Below, piece by piece: positions 5,107 through 7,511 of a stretch of 7,511 nt of DNA. How positions within the stretch are numbered: position 1 is the stretch's first letter; each line of letters starts with the position of its first letter. Under the pieces are notes generated by a model. The model was given only the letters and a program-made list of their open reading frames with translations. It searched no databases and was not told the DNA's origin. The translations under genes were made by a program, and so were the position numbers. Origin of the DNA: Erythrobacter sp. UBA3075 (GTDB taxonomy: Bacteria; Pseudomonadota; Alphaproteobacteria; Sphingomonadales; Sphingomonadaceae); contig DFBR01000019.1 in assembly GCA_002367375.1 (NCBI GenBank), positions 1-7,511 of the forward strand, in the 5' to 3' direction.

Positions 5107-6906
5107 GTGCAGTTGAGTGATATCGACGAAGCCCAGAATCTGGTTGAACTGTTCCTTCGCCGGGCAGACCAAAAGGGCAATGCGCCATTTTTGAGCGCCA
5201 AAAGGGATGGTGCGTGGACGTCAATCTCTTGGGCAGAAGTCGCAGAAAAGGTCTGCCTGCTAGCGGAAAAACTGCGCGAAATCGGACTGCGCGATGGTGA
5301 TCGCGTGGTGATCGTGTCGGAAAACCGCCCCGAATGGTGCATCGCCGATCTCGCCATAATGGCGGCAGGCTGTATCACCACGCCCGCTTACACCACCAAC
5401 ACAGAACGCGATCACGCCCATATCCTTGATGATTCGGGTGCCAGCGCGGTGGTGGTGTCGAACGCGAAGCTGGCCAAGGCGCTATTCCCAGCGATCATGA
5501 AGACCGGGCGCGCAGGGCATGTGATCGCTATCGATGCGATTGCGACATCGCAGAGCGGTTCATTCAACCTGCACCATTGGGATGATCTGATGACCGGTGA
5601 TGCCGCTGCGGCGCGCGCGGCAGTCGAAGCGCGCATTGCCAGCATCAAACGCGACGATATGGCCTGCATCATCTACACCAGCGGCACCAGCGGCGCACCG
5701 CGCGGTGTCATGCAGCCGCATGGCGCCATCCTGTGCAATGTAGCCGGTGCAGCAGATGTGCTTTCAGAGGACTTTGGGCTCGACGACGAACGGTTCCTGT
5801 CGTTCCTGCCACTCAGCCACGCCTATGAACATTCGGGCGGCCAGTTCCTGCCCATCGGTGTCGGAGCAGAGATTTACTATTCGGAAGGGTTGGAAAAGCT
5901 CGCCAGCAACATCGAGGAAGTTCGCCCCACCATCATGGTCGTCGTGCCGCGCCTGTTCGAAGTGTTACGAGCGCGGATCATCAAACAGATGAGCAAGCAG
6001 AGCAAGGTGGCGAACTATCTAATGGATAGCGCGCTGAAGATCGCTCAGAATGCCGGCGAACGAGGTAGGAAGCGACTTCGCGATCGACCGATGGATCTCC
6101 TTCTCGAGCGCATTTTGCGGCCCAAGATACGCAAGCGTTTTGGCGGACGGATGAAAGCCATGGTCTCGGGCGGGGCACCACTCAATCCCGAAGTCGGCAG
6201 TTTTTTCGAGGCCATGGGGCTGACCATGCTGCAAGGCTATGGCCAGACCGAAAGCGGTCCGGTGGTCAGCTGTAACCGCCCGCGCGTCGGGCTGAAGATG
6301 GACACTGTCGGCCCGCCCCTGCGCGGCGTTGAGGTGAAAATCGCCGATGATGGTGAAATTCTGGTGCGCGGTGAGCTGGTGATGAAGGGCTATTGGCAGC
6401 GCCCCGAAGATACCGAGCGCACCTTGCAGAATGGCTGGCTGCATACCGGCGATGTCGGCCATGTCGATGACAAGGGCCGGATCAAGATTACCGACCGCAA
6501 GAAGGACATCATCGTCAACGACAAGGGTGACAATGTCGCTCCGCAAAAGCTGGAAGGAATGCTGACGCTCCAACCCGAAATCAGCCAGGCGATGGTGATG
6601 GGCGACAAGAAGCCTTATATGACCGCAATCATCGTCCCCGACGCCGAATGGTCGGTCGATTGGGCGCGCGTGAATGACGAGAAGTTCGATATGGCCGAAT
6701 TGCAGGCGCTACCGGCATTTCGCAGTGCCATAAAAGCAGCAGTCGACCGAACCAATCAAGAGCTGTCGGTGGTCGAGAAAGTCCGCAAGTTCGAGCTCGC
6801 GGACGAGCCCTTCACGGTCGACAACAACCAGATGACGCCAACGATGAAAATCCGCCGCCACCAGATCCGTGAGGCCTATGGTGAGCGGATGGACGCGCTG
6901 TATTGA
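5107..6906 (+). CDS. Long-chain fatty acid-CoA ligase (AMP-forming)
   Basis: An ANL-superfamily acyl-CoA synthetase of 599 residues that would activate fatty acids with ATP and CoA, feeding beta-oxidation or lipid synthesis at the cytoplasmic face of the membrane. Motifs in order are the ATP-phosphate loop YTSGTSGAPRG (190-200) and the PLSHAYEH segment (235-242). These are followed by SGGAPLNPE (354-362), YGQTES (378-383), TGDVG (447-451), the hinge DRKKDIIVNDKGDNVAP (463-479) and the C-terminal MTPTMKIRR, whose Lys581 is the expected adenylation lysine. The overall pattern resembles the long-chain and very-long-chain acyl-CoA synthetase branch rather than acetyl-CoA synthetase. The phosphate loop carries Arg199 where Lys is usual in PKG. 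The start is GTG at 5107; starting at 5059 would add 16 residues without a ribosome-binding site. It is followed tail to tail by a minus-strand gene 21 bases away. The fatty-acid chain length is not decidable here, so no gene symbol is given. Confidence 0.93.
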   Translation: MQLSDIDEAQNLVELFLRRADQKGNAPFLSAKRDGAWTSISWAEVAEKVCLLAEKLREIGLRDGDRVVIVSENRPEWCIADLAIMAAGCITTPAYTTNTERDHAHILDDSGASAVVVSNAKLAKALFPAIMKTGRAGHVIAIDAIATSQSGSFNLHHWDDLMTGDAAAARAAVEARIASIKRDDMACIIYTSGTSGAPRGVMQPHGAILCNVAGAADVLSEDFGLDDERFLSFLPLSHAYEHSGGQFLPIGVGAEIYYSEGLEKLASNIEEVRPTIMVVVPRLFEVLRARIIKQMSKQSKVANYLMDSALKIAQNAGERGRKRLRDRPMDLLLERILRPKIRKRFGGRMKAMVSGGAPLNPEVGSFFEAMGLTMLQGYGQTESGPVVSCNRPRVGLKMDTVGPPLRGVEVKIADDGEILVRGELVMKGYWQRPEDTERTLQNGWLHTGDVGHVDDKGRIKITDRKKDIIVNDKGDNVAPQKLEGMLTLQPEISQAMVMGDKKPYMTAIIVPDAEWSVDWARVNDEKFDMAELQALPAFRSAIKAAVDRTNQELSVVEKVRKFELADEPFTVDNNQMTPTMKIRRHQIREAYGERMDALY

Positions 6907-6915
6907 GGCAGGGAT

Positions 6916-6937
6916 GGTGGCCTTTGCTCAGGCCGCC
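6916..6937. terminator. Hairpin between convergent genes, possible terminator
   Basis: GGTGGCC (6916-6922) pairs with GGCCGCC (6931-6937) over seven pairs, one of them G-T, around an 8-base loop that contains the minus-strand gene's stop codon. It lies just after the ligase stop. No immediate T-run follows on either strand, so intrinsic termination would be weak. Position between converging genes is the main support. Confidence 0.4.
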
Positions 6938-7458
6938 TCGTCTTCCACTTTTTCGGGATAGAAGCTCGGCTCGCTGCGCGACCATGCGGGCGCTGTCGCA
7001 GCCGCTTCGCTAAGGCTTTGCAACAGCATCTTGCGGCGCTCAGGCGCAATGTGCGGGAGTGCCGCTGCGCTGCAGAAGGCAGCTGGCAGATACGGACGCA
7101 CCGCTGCGCCGAGCAGGCGTTCATAAAGGAAACGATAGGCGGAAAAGCCGTCCAGCCGTTCTTGCGCCAAGTCCTGAGCGGAAATGCGGATCAGCGGGCC
7201 GAGGAAATCTTCAATGCCCTCAAAACTGCAATCGCCCGGCACCAAAGCGCGCAATTGCTTCAATTCGCGATAGGCAAGATATTGCGAGCGGATCGCGCGG
7301 TGATCGCCGACATCGCGGCTCCAAGTCTTGAAAGCATCGCCGCGGCCCATGCCGATATCGAGCGAACGTTCGATAAAGTCGCACTCATGCTGCGCAAAAC
7401 CCGCAAATTCGCGCATTTCGGCAATCGCCATTGAGGCGGTTTTTGACTTGTGGCCCAT
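6928..7458 (-). CDS. Unrecognised 176-residue protein
   Basis: The frame has typical GC-rich coding codon use and reads as a mostly helical soluble protein with no signal peptide or membrane segment. I do not recognise the family. Visible features are a helical N-terminal half (about 10-70, FAQHECDFIERSLDIG and QYLAYRELKQLRALV), cysteines at 26, 77 and 129, a Pro/Gly-rich segment at 74-90, and an acidic tail ending PEKVEDEAA. The start is placed at 7458 because GGAG lies eight bases upstream. An ATG at 7500 would add 14 residues, but it has no Shine-Dalgarno site and abuts the window edge. It converges on the ligase gene. An overlapping plus-strand frame (7018-7434) is treated as a shadow. 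The gene is probably real; its function is unknown. Confidence 0.75.
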   Translation of the reverse strand: MGHKSKTASMAIAEMREFAGFAQHECDFIERSLDIGMGRGDAFKTWSRDVGDHRAIRSQYLAYRELKQLRALVPGDCSFEGIEDFLGPLIRISAQDLAQERLDGFSAYRFLYERLLGAAVRPYLPAAFCSAAALPHIAPERRKMLLQSLSEAAATAPAWSRSEPSFYPEKVEDEAA

Positions 7459-7466
7459 GGCCCGGA

Positions 7467-7470
7467 CTCC
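7467..7470 (-). promoter_or_regulatory. Shine-Dalgarno site of the unrecognised gene
   Basis: GGAG on the minus strand lies eight bases before the ATG at 7458 and favours that start over the upstream ATG at 7500. Confidence 0.6.
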
Positions 7471-7511
7471 AGCTGTTTCAAAGCCGTTGTCGCGCAGCAT
7501 GGTTAATTAAT

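Noticed and set aside
7018..7434. 138-residue plus-strand frame opposite the unrecognised minus-strand gene
   Set aside because: The minus frame has better codon use and a ribosome-binding site; the plus frame has neither.
1..7511. CRISPR array, insertion sequence, phage or integron signatures
   Set aside because: No spaced repeats, transposase, integrase or terminal inverted repeats were found; gene content is housekeeping-like with even base composition.

Overview
This GC-rich window has dense, strongly GC-biased third codon positions. Its protein set looks like an alphaproteobacterial chromosome, most likely order Sphingomonadales (Erythrobacter or Sphingomonas relatives). That placement is inferred from recalled protein character and codon use, not from a search. 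I see no insertion sequence, phage gene, CRISPR array, tRNA or rRNA. The region reads as a core or near-core housekeeping stretch.

Layout from left to right: (1) a possible partial minus-strand gene at the left edge (1-58) with an arginine-rich N-terminus; (2) a minus-strand DUF885 lipoprotein with a zinc-peptidase-like motif (119-1933); (3) a divergent intergenic region (1934-2239) holding a strong minus-strand intrinsic terminator preceded by a compact multi-hairpin element, which is either a small RNA gene or an attenuator leader of the DUF885 gene; (4) pyrD, class 2 dihydroorotate dehydrogenase (2240-3286, plus); (5) eleven bases later, a gamma-glutamyltransferase with a lipoprotein signal (3298-5013, plus), probably in the same operon; (6) a 93-bp spacer with a GCAGC pentanucleotide repeat and a GC-rich hairpin; (7) a long-chain acyl-CoA ligase (5107-6906, plus, GTG start proposed); (8) a convergent minus-strand gene for an unrecognised 176-residue protein (6928-7458).

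Two of the products (DUF885 protein and gamma-glutamyltransferase) are predicted envelope lipoproteins that would hydrolyse peptide or gamma-glutamyl bonds outside the cytoplasm. PyrD is a quinone-linked inner-membrane-associated enzyme of pyrimidine synthesis. The ligase would activate fatty acids for degradation or lipid synthesis. No single pathway joins them all. The pyrD-ggt spacing suggests co-transcription, while the ligase may have its own promoter or leader. The least explained part of the window is the structured RNA-like element upstream of the DUF885 gene.
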